25,298 bases of DNA from positions 1 through 25,298 of the forward strand of contig JAEZFI010000110.1 of NCBI GenBank assembly GCA_023437745.1, read 5' to 3'. Shown piece after piece: positions 14,583 through 22,190 of this stretch; position 1 is the stretch's first letter, and every line of letters begins with the position of its first letter. The notes below the pieces were generated by a model, which saw only the letters and a program-made list of their open reading frames with translations, made no database searches and was not told where the DNA came from. This DNA is from Actinomycetes bacterium (GTDB taxonomy: Bacteria; Actinomycetota; Acidimicrobiia; Acidimicrobiales; Microtrichaceae). Both the position numbers and the translations under genes were made by a program.

Positions 14583-16106
14583 CTACGTCGAAGAGAGCTC
14601 GTCGGTGATCACGTAGCCCGCCGCCGACGCGGCGATCTCGTAGGTCGCCTGCCAGGGCCCGCCGTCGAGCGTGCCGTGGAACTCGACGGCCAGCCTCGGG
14701 ACCGACTGGAAGTCGGTGGGGCTGCGGTACGTGGTGAGCTCGGCGGTGTCGAAGGTTCGGGACGGGGGAGCGGCGGCGCTCGTGGTGCCGAGGCGTTCGA
14801 GCAGCTGCGCTCGCCACCGTCCGGCCGCGACGGCGTCGAGCAGGCCCGCGTCGCCGTCGACCAGTGCCTGGTCGGACAGCAGGAGGGCCTCGATCGCCTC
14901 GATCGCCGCCGCTTCTGCCTCGGCCGGCTGGAAGGCGTCGAGGAACGGGGAGTCGGCGGAGATCGACACCTCGGGCCGCTGGTCCGAGCCGAGCCGGACC
15001 TCCGGTCGGTCGGCGTGGTCGACCACGGTGATGGTGGCGTCCTTCGGTGCCCCGGCCAGCGTGGAGGCGCCGAGCACGAGCGCCGGCGTGAGCACGAAGG
15101 CCGCCCCGGCGAGCCCTCCCCGGGTCGCCACGGCGGAGCGTGTCGCCCACCACCGCGCCAGCGACGGGTAGGTGTCGTCGACGCCCACGACCCGCTCAAT
15201 GAGCGGCCGGGCGGCGCAGACCGCCACGAGCCCGGTGAGCAGCGCCACCTTCGTCGCGTACTCGGTGGTCTGGAAGGCGACGAGGAGTGCGCAGGTCAGG
15301 CCCACGGCGACGGCGAAGAACTGCCGACCGGCCCGCCCGCGGGGCACCGTGCGCGGGTCGGTGATCATGAAGAACAGGAAGATGAGGATCTCGGGCGAGA
15401 TCACCATCGTGCTCCAGTACGAGCGGCCGCAGACCGGACCGAGGCTCCACCGGGCGGACATGCAGTGGCCGGACGCCGCGAGCAGCGTCATCATCGCCCC
15501 GAACACCGCGAGGAAGACCGCCGAGACGGTCAGCAGGCCGATCCGGCGGGTGATCAGGACGCCGCCGGTCACCACGGCCACGAAGGTCAGGGCGAGACCC
15601 CACGAGGGCGGTCCCCACCACAGGTCCTGCGGATCGGCGTGCCCGGATCCGAGGATCAGGAACGTGGCGACGAGGCCCAGGTTCGAGGGGTTGAAGAGCG
15701 GTCGTCCGCCGGCGCGGATGACGTGCTTGGAGAGCACCGACAGCGCGGCGCACGCGGCGAAGATGTGCGCCCCCCGGAGGCTCCACCAGTCGCCGTGCTC
15801 GGTGCCGGGCACACGGAGGATCAGGGCGACGCCGTTGCCGGACAGCAGCGCGCTGGCCGGCCAGGCCACGACCCGCTGCTGGGAGAAGGTGAGCGCCACC
15901 TCGATGAGGGCGGCGGTTCCGAGGCTGATCAGGATCTGCGCGATCGACAGCTCGAACCCCAGCGAGACCTGGCCCAGCACCTGCACCGAGAGCAGGGTGG
16001 AGGCGACGTGCAGCCGAGGGTCGGACAGGCGCGGGAGGAGCAGCGGGTATCGGTGATGTCCGATCCTGACGGACCGCCCCGCGGTCGCAACGACTCCCCC
16101 CGTCAC
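14583..16106 (-). CDS. RnfD/NqrB/UnbU-like membrane protein with C-terminal domain
   Basis: A 507-residue protein. Residues ~30-340 form a polytopic membrane domain of the NqrB/RnfD type: LGFELSIAQILISLGTAALIEVAL, FNPSNLGLV (138-146), and PEILIFLFFMITDPRTVPRG, where the DP pair after a hydrophobic helix is typical. The closest look-alikes by pattern are UnbU-type proteins first named in enediyne clusters. The S/T-G-A-T motif that carries covalent FMN in RnfD/NqrB is not visible. After a last membrane segment, ~150 residues follow with acidic repeats (EAEAAAIEAIEALLLSDQALVDGD) and a beta-rich end (AVEFHGTLDGGPWQATYEI), resembling an NTF2-like fold. No other Rnf or Nqr gene is present, so electron transport is doubtful. 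GTG 16106 is chosen by family length; the longer frame upstream is low complexity. Confidence 0.7.
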   Translation of the reverse strand: MTGGVVATAGRSVRIGHHRYPLLLPRLSDPRLHVASTLLSVQVLGQVSLGFELSIAQILISLGTAALIEVALTFSQQRVVAWPASALLSGNGVALILRVPGTEHGDWWSLRGAHIFAACAALSVLSKHVIRAGGRPLFNPSNLGLVATFLILGSGHADPQDLWWGPPSWGLALTFVAVVTGGVLITRRIGLLTVSAVFLAVFGAMMTLLAASGHCMSARWSLGPVCGRSYWSTMVISPEILIFLFFMITDPRTVPRGRAGRQFFAVAVGLTCALLVAFQTTEYATKVALLTGLVAVCAARPLIERVVGVDDTYPSLARWWATRSAVATRGGLAGAAFVLTPALVLGASTLAGAPKDATITVVDHADRPEVRLGSDQRPEVSISADSPFLDAFQPAEAEAAAIEAIEALLLSDQALVDGDAGLLDAVAAGRWRAQLLERLGTTSAAAPPSRTFDTAELTTYRSPTDFQSVPRLAVEFHGTLDGGPWQATYEIAASAAGYVITDELSST

Positions 16107-16258
16107 CGGACCAGCGTGCCACGAGTGCGCGCATCGAATCTCGATCTCTGAAGTGGGACGCCCCTCCGAGGCGATTGAAGCGGTCCTTCGGTGGGACTCA
16201 AGGAGCGCGTCCGAAGGTGTGGGTGTACCGACCGACACCACCACACCGAGGTCCCGCC

Positions 16259-17167
16259 ATGAACCACCACCACACCACCACCCGCACCGAGGTCTCCCGA
16301 ACGGCGGTCCGCCGCCTGCGCCGCGGTGCGCTCGCCCTGGCGGCGCTCGCGCTCGTGCTGGGCGCCTGCAGCACCGGCGGGTCACCCGTCGAGACGGCGA
16401 CCGGCGACAGCGGCAGCAGCAGCAGCGCCAGCAGCGCCAGCTCGGCGGCATCGAGCAGCTCGAGGTCCGACCCCGTGGGGAGCGACCCCAGCGGCTCGTC
16501 CGTCCGGCTCCAGCTGCACCGGCCCAACCAGAACCCGAACCCGATGGTGACGCCGTCGTCCGACTGGAGCTCGATGAACGAGTTCCTGTGGTTCGTCATC
16601 GACGACGCCGACCGCTACTGGACGTCGATCCTGACCGGGTCCGGCTTCGCGGAGCCCCAGGTGAAGGTGCTGCTCCCGATGCCCGGTGCCGTCGAGCGGA
16701 CCGCCTGCTCGGCGACCGACGACCGGTCCATGTACTACTGCCCGACCGACGACACGATCGTGTTCTCGCAGCAGCTGGCGATCGACCTCTGGAACGGCCA
16801 CTACCGGGGTCCCGACGGCCAGACGATCGACGGGCCCGGCGGTGACATGGCCCCGGCGCTGATGGTCGCCCACGAGTTCGCCCACAGCATCCAGAGCGAG
16901 CTCGGGATCCGGACCGCCCAGTACACGGTGCCCCGCATCGAGAAGCACGCCGACTGCTGGGCCGGCGTCTGGGCCCGCAACGCCGGCGAGCGTGGGCTGC
17001 TCGACCCGGGTGACGTCCAGGAGGCGGTCAACACGGCGTTCCTGGTCGGCGACTCCCAGTTCACCTCCGACCAGCACCACGGCACGTCGGCCGAGCGGAT
17101 CGCCGCCTTCCAGACCGGCTACGGCACGACCTCCCCGGCCGACTGCGACGTCTACCTGACGAACTGA
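16259..17167 (+). CDS. YpfJ-type neutral zinc metallopeptidase lipoprotein
   Basis: A 302-residue predicted secreted or lipid-anchored metallopeptidase of the putative neutral zinc metallopeptidase family (PF04228, YpfJ). A His- and Arg-rich N-terminus is followed by a hydrophobic helix and lipobox LGAC with Cys37. A Ser/Ala-rich linker follows (residues ~50-80). The zinc site is HEFAH at 205-209 (HExxH, with the catalytic Glu), and the third ligand is expected to be Glu228 in IEKHADCWAGVWA. The family signature DQHHGTSAERIAAFQTGYG is close to the C-terminus. Paired Cys (AC near 150 and YYC near 161) may form a disulfide. The family's physiological substrate is not established. The upstream 152-bp gap is shared with the divergent RnfD-like gene. 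A terminator-like hairpin follows the stop. Confidence 0.87.
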   Translation: MNHHHTTTRTEVSRTAVRRLRRGALALAALALVLGACSTGGSPVETATGDSGSSSSASSASSAASSSSRSDPVGSDPSGSSVRLQLHRPNQNPNPMVTPSSDWSSMNEFLWFVIDDADRYWTSILTGSGFAEPQVKVLLPMPGAVERTACSATDDRSMYYCPTDDTIVFSQQLAIDLWNGHYRGPDGQTIDGPGGDMAPALMVAHEFAHSIQSELGIRTAQYTVPRIEKHADCWAGVWARNAGERGLLDPGDVQEAVNTAFLVGDSQFTSDQHHGTSAERIAAFQTGYGTTSPADCDVYLTN

Positions 17168-17168
17168 C

Positions 17169-17198
17169 CCCCCACCCCGAGAACGCGTGGGGAGGGGG
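17169..17198 (+). terminator. Terminator-like hairpin
   Basis: CCCCCACCCC (17169-17178) pairs with GGGGAGGGGG (17189-17198) with one A-A mismatch around a 10-nt loop, immediately after the metallopeptidase stop. The loop contains CCGAGAACGCG in part (17177-17187), an 11-mer also found in both hairpins near 22.2 kb. There is no T tract. Confidence 0.45.
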
Positions 17199-17230
17199 CG
17201 TCGGCGTCGGCGGTCCGGCACACTGTGCCC

Positions 17231-18172
17231 ATGGCTGGGTACCTGCGTCATCGCTCCGTCAGGGCCGCCCTCGTGGCGGTCCTGTGCACGTCGCTGCTGG
17301 GCGTGGCGGCCTGTTCACCGCCCGGCACCTGGGCCGACGGGTCGGTCGTGCCGTTCCCCCCGCTGGGTGCGAACGGGCTGATCGTCGCCGGCGACTCGCT
17401 GTGGCTCGCCGACCTGTTCGCCGGTCAGCTCATCCGCTTCGACCCCGACACCGGGCGAACCCTCCGTCGGGTCGCCGTCCCCGACGGCATCAGCCCGCCC
17501 GACGACGGGGTCGTGCTGGCCGACACCCTCGTGTACACGTCACCGGGCGACAAGCTGGTGGGCCGGGTGCGCACCGACGGCACCCACGACGTGGTGGCGG
17601 GTCTGCCGTTCGCGGCGAACGCGATCGCGCTCGACCCGACCGACCCGCAGGCGGTCCTCGTGGGCGACGCCGCAGGAACCGAGGCCGGCATCTGGCGCGT
17701 CCCGCTCGACGGGCGGCCCGCCGTGCCGGTGGCCACCGGCATCGGGGCGGTGAACTCGTTCGACATCGGGCCGGACGGCCGCGTCTGGGCACCCTCCGGT
17801 GGCTTCCCGTCGATCCTCGGCAGCACGGGTGGCGTCGTGAGGGTCGACCTCGCGACCGGGGTCGGCGAGCCGCTCGCGCTCTCGTTCCCCGACGAGCCGG
17901 GCAAGACCGGCTTCTCCTACTCCGTCGCCGCCAAGTTCGCCCCCGACGGGACCTTCTACGTCCTCCAGGGGTACGACGCGGGCCTCTACCGGGTCGACCC
18001 GGCCTCCGGCGAGGCGAGGCGCGTGGCCTCGATCCCCGGCGGGGTCGCCGACAACCTGGCGTTCCTCGCCGACGGCCGGACCTTCGTGTCGACGTTCGTC
18101 GCCGGGCCGTCCGGCGGGGTGGTGGAGGTCCACCCGGACGGCTCCGTGCGCTGGGTGGCGATCGGGGGCTGA
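17231..18172 (+). CDS. Beta-propeller (SMP-30/NHL-like) lipoprotein
   Basis: A 313-residue predicted lipoprotein. A basic N-terminus and hydrophobic helix end in VAAC (Cys28). The rest consists of repeated blades of the kind found in SMP-30/NHL or ScoE-like propellers: LIVAGDSLWLADLFAGQLIRFDPDTG, then ALDPTDPQAVLVGD, FDIGPDGRVWAPSGG, KFAPDGTFYVLQGYDAGLYRVDPASG, FLADGRTFVSTFV and GGVVEVHPDGSVRW. About six blades can be counted by their DPDTG/APDG turns. Such proteins often bind small ligands or act as lactonase-like enzymes, but no specific catalytic set is recognisable here. ATG 17231 is preferred; a GTG at 17225 is two codons earlier. A 71-bp gap and a hairpin separate it from the metallopeptidase gene, so it may be transcribed independently. 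Confidence 0.75.
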   Translation: MAGYLRHRSVRAALVAVLCTSLLGVAACSPPGTWADGSVVPFPPLGANGLIVAGDSLWLADLFAGQLIRFDPDTGRTLRRVAVPDGISPPDDGVVLADTLVYTSPGDKLVGRVRTDGTHDVVAGLPFAANAIALDPTDPQAVLVGDAAGTEAGIWRVPLDGRPAVPVATGIGAVNSFDIGPDGRVWAPSGGFPSILGSTGGVVRVDLATGVGEPLALSFPDEPGKTGFSYSVAAKFAPDGTFYVLQGYDAGLYRVDPASGEARRVASIPGGVADNLAFLADGRTFVSTFVAGPSGGVVEVHPDGSVRWVAIGG

Positions 18173-18200
18173 GCCCCTGGGCCGATCTGCCCGAGGCCGG

Positions 18201-18206
18201 TACGAT
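18201..18206 (+). promoter_or_regulatory. Putative -10 element (TACGAT)
   Basis: TACGAT lies 40 bp before ATG 18247, with GAGGG at 18236-18240 as ribosome binding site between. It would drive the small coiled-coil protein gene. The -35 position is not conserved. Confidence 0.45.
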
Positions 18207-18246
18207 ATGCGGGCTTCCCCCTCGCATCTCCAGCCGAGGGATTCCC

Positions 18247-18540
18247 ATGGCACTCAGTGGTCGCAGCCGTGCTGCGTTGTATCAGTCCTTGTCCGAAATC
18301 ATCGATGAGGAGGCGGTCGAGGAGATGCTGTCGCACTTCCCGTCTCGAGACCTCGACGAGCCGATCACCCGCGGCCACCTCGACACGTCCGTCGCTGAGC
18401 TTCGCGTCGAAGTCGCCCGGCTGCGGGGGGAACTTCGTGAGGAGATCCAGACCTCCGCTCGCCGGTCCACCCAGTGGATGATCGGCACCATGTTCGCCTT
18501 GAACGGCTCCCTCGCAGCGGTCGTCGCCATCGTCGCCTGA
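18247..18540 (+). CDS. Small coiled-coil membrane protein
   Basis: A 97-residue protein of a type common in actinobacteria that resembles DUF1640-like proteins. The N-terminal segment (ALYQSLSEIIDEEAVEEMLSHFP) is a short helical domain. It is followed by a heptad-patterned, charge-rich helix (VAELRVEVARLRGELREEIQ) that should form a coiled coil, and then a C-terminal hydrophobic segment (MIGTMFALNGSLAAVVAIVA) likely to be a membrane anchor. A start at ATG 18247 is supported by GAGGG 6 nt upstream and a TACGAT hexamer. The function is unknown. It ends 5 bp from the convergent stop of the metallophosphoesterase gene. Confidence 0.8.
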   Translation: MALSGRSRAALYQSLSEIIDEEAVEEMLSHFPSRDLDEPITRGHLDTSVAELRVEVARLRGELREEIQTSARRSTQWMIGTMFALNGSLAAVVAIVA

Positions 18541-18545
18541 GTCGG

Positions 18546-20168
18546 TCAGCCGCCCGGATCCGTGGTGGTCGGGCCGAGCGTCGTCGAGCTCGAGCCCGCG
18601 TTCGTGGTGGTCGTCGAGTCGGGATCGATCGGGTTGCCGTCCTCGTCGAGCTGGAGGGCCTCGAGCGTCGGCTCCTCGGGGTCGTCGTCGAGCACGTCGG
18701 CGGGCTTGCCGGCGACGATCGCGTCGGTGATCAGCGTCCGTCGCACGACGAAGTCGCCCATCGTCCCGCTGAGCTCGATGGCGTCCACCGCGACGAGGTC
18801 GCCGCCCCGGAACCGGAGCACCTGCGCCACGTAGGTCTGCTCGGCCTCGACGGTGAGGGACCCGAGTCCGGTCGCGCCGGTGGACCCGACGACCGAGACG
18901 AGCGTGCCGTCCTCGGCCGAGAGGACCGAGCGGTGGAGGTGGCCCGCGATGACCAGCGGCACCTTGCCGGCGACCGCGGACGCCATCGCCGGGTTGTGGG
19001 TGGCGACCACGTCGGGCTGCTCCTCCTCGACCAGGCGGACCAGCTCGGGCTCGGCCGCCTCCCGGATCCGGTCCCGTTCCTCACGGGGCACGGTGCGGGT
19101 CGTGGTGATGACCGGGTCGTCGAAGCCGAGGATCCTCACGCCCTCGACGTCGATCACCCGGCGGTCGATCGCCGTGACCCCACGGGCCTGCCCGATGGCG
19201 GCGCGGTTCTCGAGCGAGTCGTGGTTGCCCGCGACGAAGTAGTAGGGCACGTCGAAGTCGTCGAAGAGCTCGCTGAAGGGCTGCTCGAAGGGCAACCCGA
19301 ACGAGGTCGTGTCGCCCGTGTCGATGATGGCGTCGACGCCGAACGACTCGGCCATCTGCCGGGTCAGCTCGACCCCGATCGGGTTGAGGTGGAGATCGCT
19401 CACGTGGAGGATCGCGACGTCGCCCTCGCTGCCGGCGATCCGGTTGGTGATGCTCGCCGAGTAGAGGTTCGCGAGCTTCTCGGCGAGCACGTCGACACGC
19501 GCGCTGACGCCGCTCGACTTGCCGGTCGTGAGCGAGTTCAAGAGCGAACCGCCCATCGCGAGGGACCCTTCGTACGTGGGCTCCTCAAAGCGGCTCGGAT
19601 CGAAGCCCGGGATCGCCGTGGCCATCAGCACCGAGATGCTCAGCGCGCCGACGAGACCGCCGCCGACGATCCGCCTCAGGCGCCGCCGGGGGAGGATCGT
19701 CACCGCGAGCGCGCCCACGACCGCGCCGACCACCACGATCCGGATCGCCGCCGACGTGACGGCGCCGCCGAGGTCCTTGCGGACCGACGAGGAGAGCGTC
19801 TCCGTGTCGAGGCGACCACCGGAGCGGATGACCGGCTGCACGTCGATCTCACGGAGCTCCGCGGTGAGTCGGACCGGGCCGTCGTGGGTGTGGGCGCTGA
19901 CCCGGCCCAGCGGCGGGAAGGACAGCGTCGTGCGACCACCCCAGGACGGGCGCACCGAGATGTCGACGACGCCCGGCCCGATGTCGTGCTGCGACGAGGA
20001 CACGAGCGGGGTGACGACCAGCGTGACGACGACGGCCCACAGGACCCACGCGAGGGTCGAGGGGCGCGGCCGACGCCGGTGCCGGCGGGCACCCTGCCGG
20101 GTCCCGTCGGCGGGGCCGGCCCCGGGGTCGAGGGCCTCGTGGTCGCGGTCCTCGGGCGATGCAGACAT
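18546..20168 (-). CDS. Membrane-anchored metallophosphoesterase
   Basis: A 540-residue protein with membrane segments near residues 38-55, 142-160 and 168-186, and a calcineurin-like phosphoesterase domain from ~250. The metal-binding motifs are complete and in order: SDLHLN (Asp258, His260), DTGDTT (Asp286), GNHD (314-317), ATHNP (His391) and AGHLHRS (His410, His412). The first ~90 residues between membrane segments 1 and 2 form an extracytoplasmic beta-rich region. The C-terminus is acidic and then Thr/Ser-rich (TTTTNAGSSSTTLGPTTTD). The natural substrate could be a phosphodiester, nucleotide or lipid phosphate; the motifs cannot distinguish these. ATG 20168 is chosen because the frame upstream is unrelated low-complexity sequence overlapping the nitroreductase gene. 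It is transcribed divergently from the nitroreductase, with a 91-bp gap. Confidence 0.85.
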   Translation of the reverse strand: MSASPEDRDHEALDPGAGPADGTRQGARRHRRRPRPSTLAWVLWAVVVTLVVTPLVSSSQHDIGPGVVDISVRPSWGGRTTLSFPPLGRVSAHTHDGPVRLTAELREIDVQPVIRSGGRLDTETLSSSVRKDLGGAVTSAAIRIVVVGAVVGALAVTILPRRRLRRIVGGGLVGALSISVLMATAIPGFDPSRFEEPTYEGSLAMGGSLLNSLTTGKSSGVSARVDVLAEKLANLYSASITNRIAGSEGDVAILHVSDLHLNPIGVELTRQMAESFGVDAIIDTGDTTSFGLPFEQPFSELFDDFDVPYYFVAGNHDSLENRAAIGQARGVTAIDRRVIDVEGVRILGFDDPVITTTRTVPREERDRIREAAEPELVRLVEEEQPDVVATHNPAMASAVAGKVPLVIAGHLHRSVLSAEDGTLVSVVGSTGATGLGSLTVEAEQTYVAQVLRFRGGDLVAVDAIELSGTMGDFVVRRTLITDAIVAGKPADVLDDDPEEPTLEALQLDEDGNPIDPDSTTTTNAGSSSTTLGPTTTDPGG

Positions 20169-20246
20169 CGGACCATTGTTCCCGCTCGGGGGCGCCGGCA
20201 GAGACAGCCCCCGGAACGTCGCTGTGGCGGAGCGTCGTGGGTCTGC

Positions 20247-20252
20247 TACGAA
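20247..20252 (+). promoter_or_regulatory. Weak -10-like element (TACGAA) before nitroreductase
   Basis: TACGAA ends 7 nt before the ATG at 20260. The last base departs from TANNNT. There is no Shine-Dalgarno sequence, so leaderless initiation is possible. Confidence 0.25.
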
Positions 20253-20259
20253 TCGGGCG

Positions 20260-20910
20260 ATGAGCGACGCCGAGGCCACCCCCGCCAAGGACCCCCTGGT
20301 GGTCACGCCGGGCACCGGTCCGGCCCGGATGCCGACCGCCGACCACACGGTGGCGCTCACCCGGTTCGAGCAGCTGGCGGCGGCCCGGCGGACCAGCCTG
20401 CGTGTCGACCCGAACGTCCCGGTGCCCGTCGAGCTGGTCGAGCGGCTGATCTCGATCGCCATCTGGGCCCCGAACCACAAGAAGACCTGGCCGTGGCGCT
20501 TCACCCTCTTCACCGGCGACGCCCGGGCCCGCCTGGGGGCGACGATGGCCGACGCCCTCGAGGCCTCCGGCATGGACAACCAGGCCAAGCTCGACAAGTT
20601 CCGACGGAAGTACCTCCGCGCCCCGGCGGTGCTGGTCGTCGGGTCGGCGGCGGGTGACGTCGACCGGCGCACGCTCGAGAACCGCGACGCGGTGGCTGCC
20701 GCAGTCCAGAACCTCCTCCTCGGGGCGACGGCGGCAGGGCTCGCCTCGTTCTGGTCGTCGGGTCACGCGGCCGCGGACGACGCCGTCGCCCGGCTCTGCG
20801 AGTGGGAGCCCGGAACGTCGACCGTCGCCGTGATCTACCTGGGCTGGCCCACCGGCGACGTCGAGGTGCCGGTCCGCCCCACCACGATCCTCCGCCTGTT
20901 CGACGCCTGA
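20260..20910 (+). CDS. Nitroreductase-family flavoprotein
   Basis: A 216-residue enzyme of the FMN-dependent nitroreductase family (YdjA-like). The FMN-binding N-terminal part reads FEQLAAARRTSLRVDPNVPVP, with the Arg-Arg-Thr-Ser step that contacts flavin phosphate. It is followed by IAIWAPNHKKTWPWRFTLFTG, a signature of a nitroreductase subgroup in high-GC bacteria. The C-terminal region has the expected LLGATAAGLASFWSSG and TVAVIYLGWPTGD motifs. It should use NAD(P)H to reduce an unknown substrate in the cytoplasm. A strong hairpin (20935-20986) lies directly downstream and separates it from SsuD, so the two are probably not in one simple transcript, although both are flavin enzymes. Confidence 0.88.
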   Translation: MSDAEATPAKDPLVVTPGTGPARMPTADHTVALTRFEQLAAARRTSLRVDPNVPVPVELVERLISIAIWAPNHKKTWPWRFTLFTGDARARLGATMADALEASGMDNQAKLDKFRRKYLRAPAVLVVGSAAGDVDRRTLENRDAVAAAVQNLLLGATAAGLASFWSSGHAAADDAVARLCEWEPGTSTVAVIYLGWPTGDVEVPVRPTTILRLFDA

Positions 20911-20934
20911 CCCCCACCGACCGAGGCCCTCCCT

Positions 20935-20986
20935 CGTTCTGTTCCAGGCAGGGCATCGCAGGCGATGCTCTGGCTGGAACAGAACG
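20935..20986. terminator. Long near-perfect inverted repeat between nitroreductase and ssuD
   Basis: Two 24-bp arms (20935-20958 and 20963-20986) pair around the loop CAGG, with 22 Watson-Crick pairs, one G-U wobble and one G-G mismatch. The outer half (CGTTCTGTTCCAG / CTGGAACAGAACG) is less GC-rich than its surroundings. It lies 24 bp after the nitroreductase stop and 49 bp before the SsuD start. A strong terminator is the simplest reading. A regulatory hairpin or a small mobile repeat are alternatives. Confidence 0.6.
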
Positions 20987-20994
20987 CTGTGACG

Positions 20995-21000
20995 TACATT
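20995..21000 (+). promoter_or_regulatory. Putative -10 element (TACATT) for ssuD
   Basis: TACATT fits TANNNT and lies 35 bp before ATG 21036, with GGGAG at 21024-21028 as ribosome binding site. The -35 position falls in the right arm of the hairpin, so promoter and hairpin overlap. Confidence 0.4.
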
Positions 21001-21035
21001 GTCGACCTGACGAGTCGGATTTCGGGAGCGATGGC

Positions 21036-22175
21036 ATGATCAGCGTCCACTGGTTCCTCCCCACGGCGGGGGACAGCCGCGACATCGTGGCCTCGGGTGA
21101 GGACGGGCACCGTCGGCCGCCGTCCATCGACTACCTCGCTCAGGTCGCCCGCGCCGCCGAGCAGCTGGGGTTCGAGGGGGCGCTCACGCCCACCGGCACG
21201 TGGTGCGAGGACGCCTGGATCTCCACCGCGGCGCTGATCCGCGAGACGCAGCGCCTCAAGTTCCTCGTGGCCTTCCGGCCCGGGTCGATCTCACCGACGC
21301 TCGCGGCGCAGCAGGCGGCGACGTTCCAGCGGATCTCCGGGGGGCGGCTCCTCCTCAACGTCGTCACCGGCGGTGATCCCACCGAGCAGCAGCGGTTCGG
21401 CGACTTCCTCGACCACGACCAGCGCTACGAGCGGTGCGACGACTTCCTGTCGATCCTCCGGGGCGCCTGGAGCGGGACGCCGTTCGACCACGAGGGCGCC
21501 CACCTCAGCGTCCGCGGCGCCACCGTGCAGCAGGCGCCGGACCCCATCCCGCAGATCTACTTCGGCGGCGCGTCCGCCTCGGCCGAGCTGGTCGCCGCCC
21601 GGCATGCCGACGTGTACCTGGCATGGGGCGAGCCGCCCGAGATGGTCGCCGAGCGCGTGGAGCGGATGCGGAAGCTCGCGGCGGAGGAGGGGCGCGAGCT
21701 GCGGTTCGGCATCCGCCTCCACGTGATCACCCGCGACGTGGCCGACGACGCGTGGGCCGAGACGCGACGGCTCCTCGCCGCCATGGACCCCGAGGCCGTC
21801 GCCGCGGCGCAGGCCGGGTTCGAGAAGACCCAGTCCGTGGGGCAGCAGCGCATGGCGTCGCTCCACGGCGGTGATCCCGAGCGGCTCGAGGTCGCCCCGA
21901 ACCTGTGGGCGGGGCCCGGGCTGGTGCGGGGCGGCGCCGGCACGGCGCTCGTCGGCAGCCACGACGAGGTCGCCGACCGCATCGCCGAGTACCACGCCGT
22001 GGGCTTCGACGAGTTCATCCTCTCGGGGCACCCGCACCTCGAGGAGGCCTACTGGGTGGGCGAGGGCCTGCTGCCCGTGCTGCGAGCGCGCGGCCTCCTC
22101 ACCGACGGGCCGACCTCGCCCTGGACCGACGACCGCGGCCGCCCGGCCCACCTCACCGCCTCCGCGGCGCGCTGA
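21036..22175 (+). CDS. ssuD: SsuD-like FMNH2-dependent alkanesulfonate monooxygenase
   Basis: A 379-residue luciferase-like monooxygenase (LLM class). It matches SsuD, which uses FMNH2 and oxygen to release sulfite from alkanesulfonates. Features are the N-terminus VHWFLPTAGDSRDI, PSIDYLAQVARAAEQLGFEGALTPTGTWCEDAW (a Cys at the active-site entrance, as in SsuD), FRPGSISPTLAAQQAATFQRISGGRLLLNVVTGGD, DFLDHDQRYERCDDFLSILR, IPQIYFGGASASAELVAARHADVYLAWGEPPE, and GSHDEVADRIAEYHAVGFDEFILSGHPHLEEAYWVGEGLLP. The length is the usual 380. ATG 21036 is favoured by GGGAG upstream; an ATG at 21031 is followed at once by a stop. No ssuABC transporter or SsuE reductase adjoins it, so its FMNH2 source is unknown; the upstream nitroreductase is one candidate. 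A dimethylsulfone or related sulfonate monooxygenase is possible. Confidence 0.88.
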   Translation: MISVHWFLPTAGDSRDIVASGEDGHRRPPSIDYLAQVARAAEQLGFEGALTPTGTWCEDAWISTAALIRETQRLKFLVAFRPGSISPTLAAQQAATFQRISGGRLLLNVVTGGDPTEQQRFGDFLDHDQRYERCDDFLSILRGAWSGTPFDHEGAHLSVRGATVQQAPDPIPQIYFGGASASAELVAARHADVYLAWGEPPEMVAERVERMRKLAAEEGRELRFGIRLHVITRDVADDAWAETRRLLAAMDPEAVAAAQAGFEKTQSVGQQRMASLHGGDPERLEVAPNLWAGPGLVRGGAGTALVGSHDEVADRIAEYHAVGFDEFILSGHPHLEEAYWVGEGLLPVLRARGLLTDGPTSPWTDDRGRPAHLTASAAR

Positions 22176-22190
22176 CGCCCCCCCTGTCAC

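Noticed and set aside
13972..15153. Minus-strand frame with a long poly-Val stretch
   Set aside because: The Val run is only the reverse reading of the Thr-codon repeat in the PilX-like gene.
2..16106. Enediyne biosynthetic cluster, suggested by UnbV- and UnbU-like proteins
   Set aside because: No enediyne polyketide synthase, thioesterase or tailoring genes are present, and the two families lie 14 kb apart among unrelated genes.
16107..16451. N-terminal extension of the RnfD-like protein
   Set aside because: The extra frame codes for Cys/Arg-rich low complexity and overlaps the start of the divergent metallopeptidase gene; family members begin near the chosen GTG.
18163..18176. Small GC hairpin at the stop of the beta-propeller gene as a terminator
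   Set aside because: The stem is only about 5 bp with a 3-nt loop and no T run; too weak to call.
18474..20657. Very long open frame on the plus strand opposite the metallophosphoesterase
   Set aside because: It translates to Arg/Gly/Asp-rich low-complexity sequence with no family pattern and covers a gene with complete catalytic motifs on the other strand. It is a GC-rich shadow.
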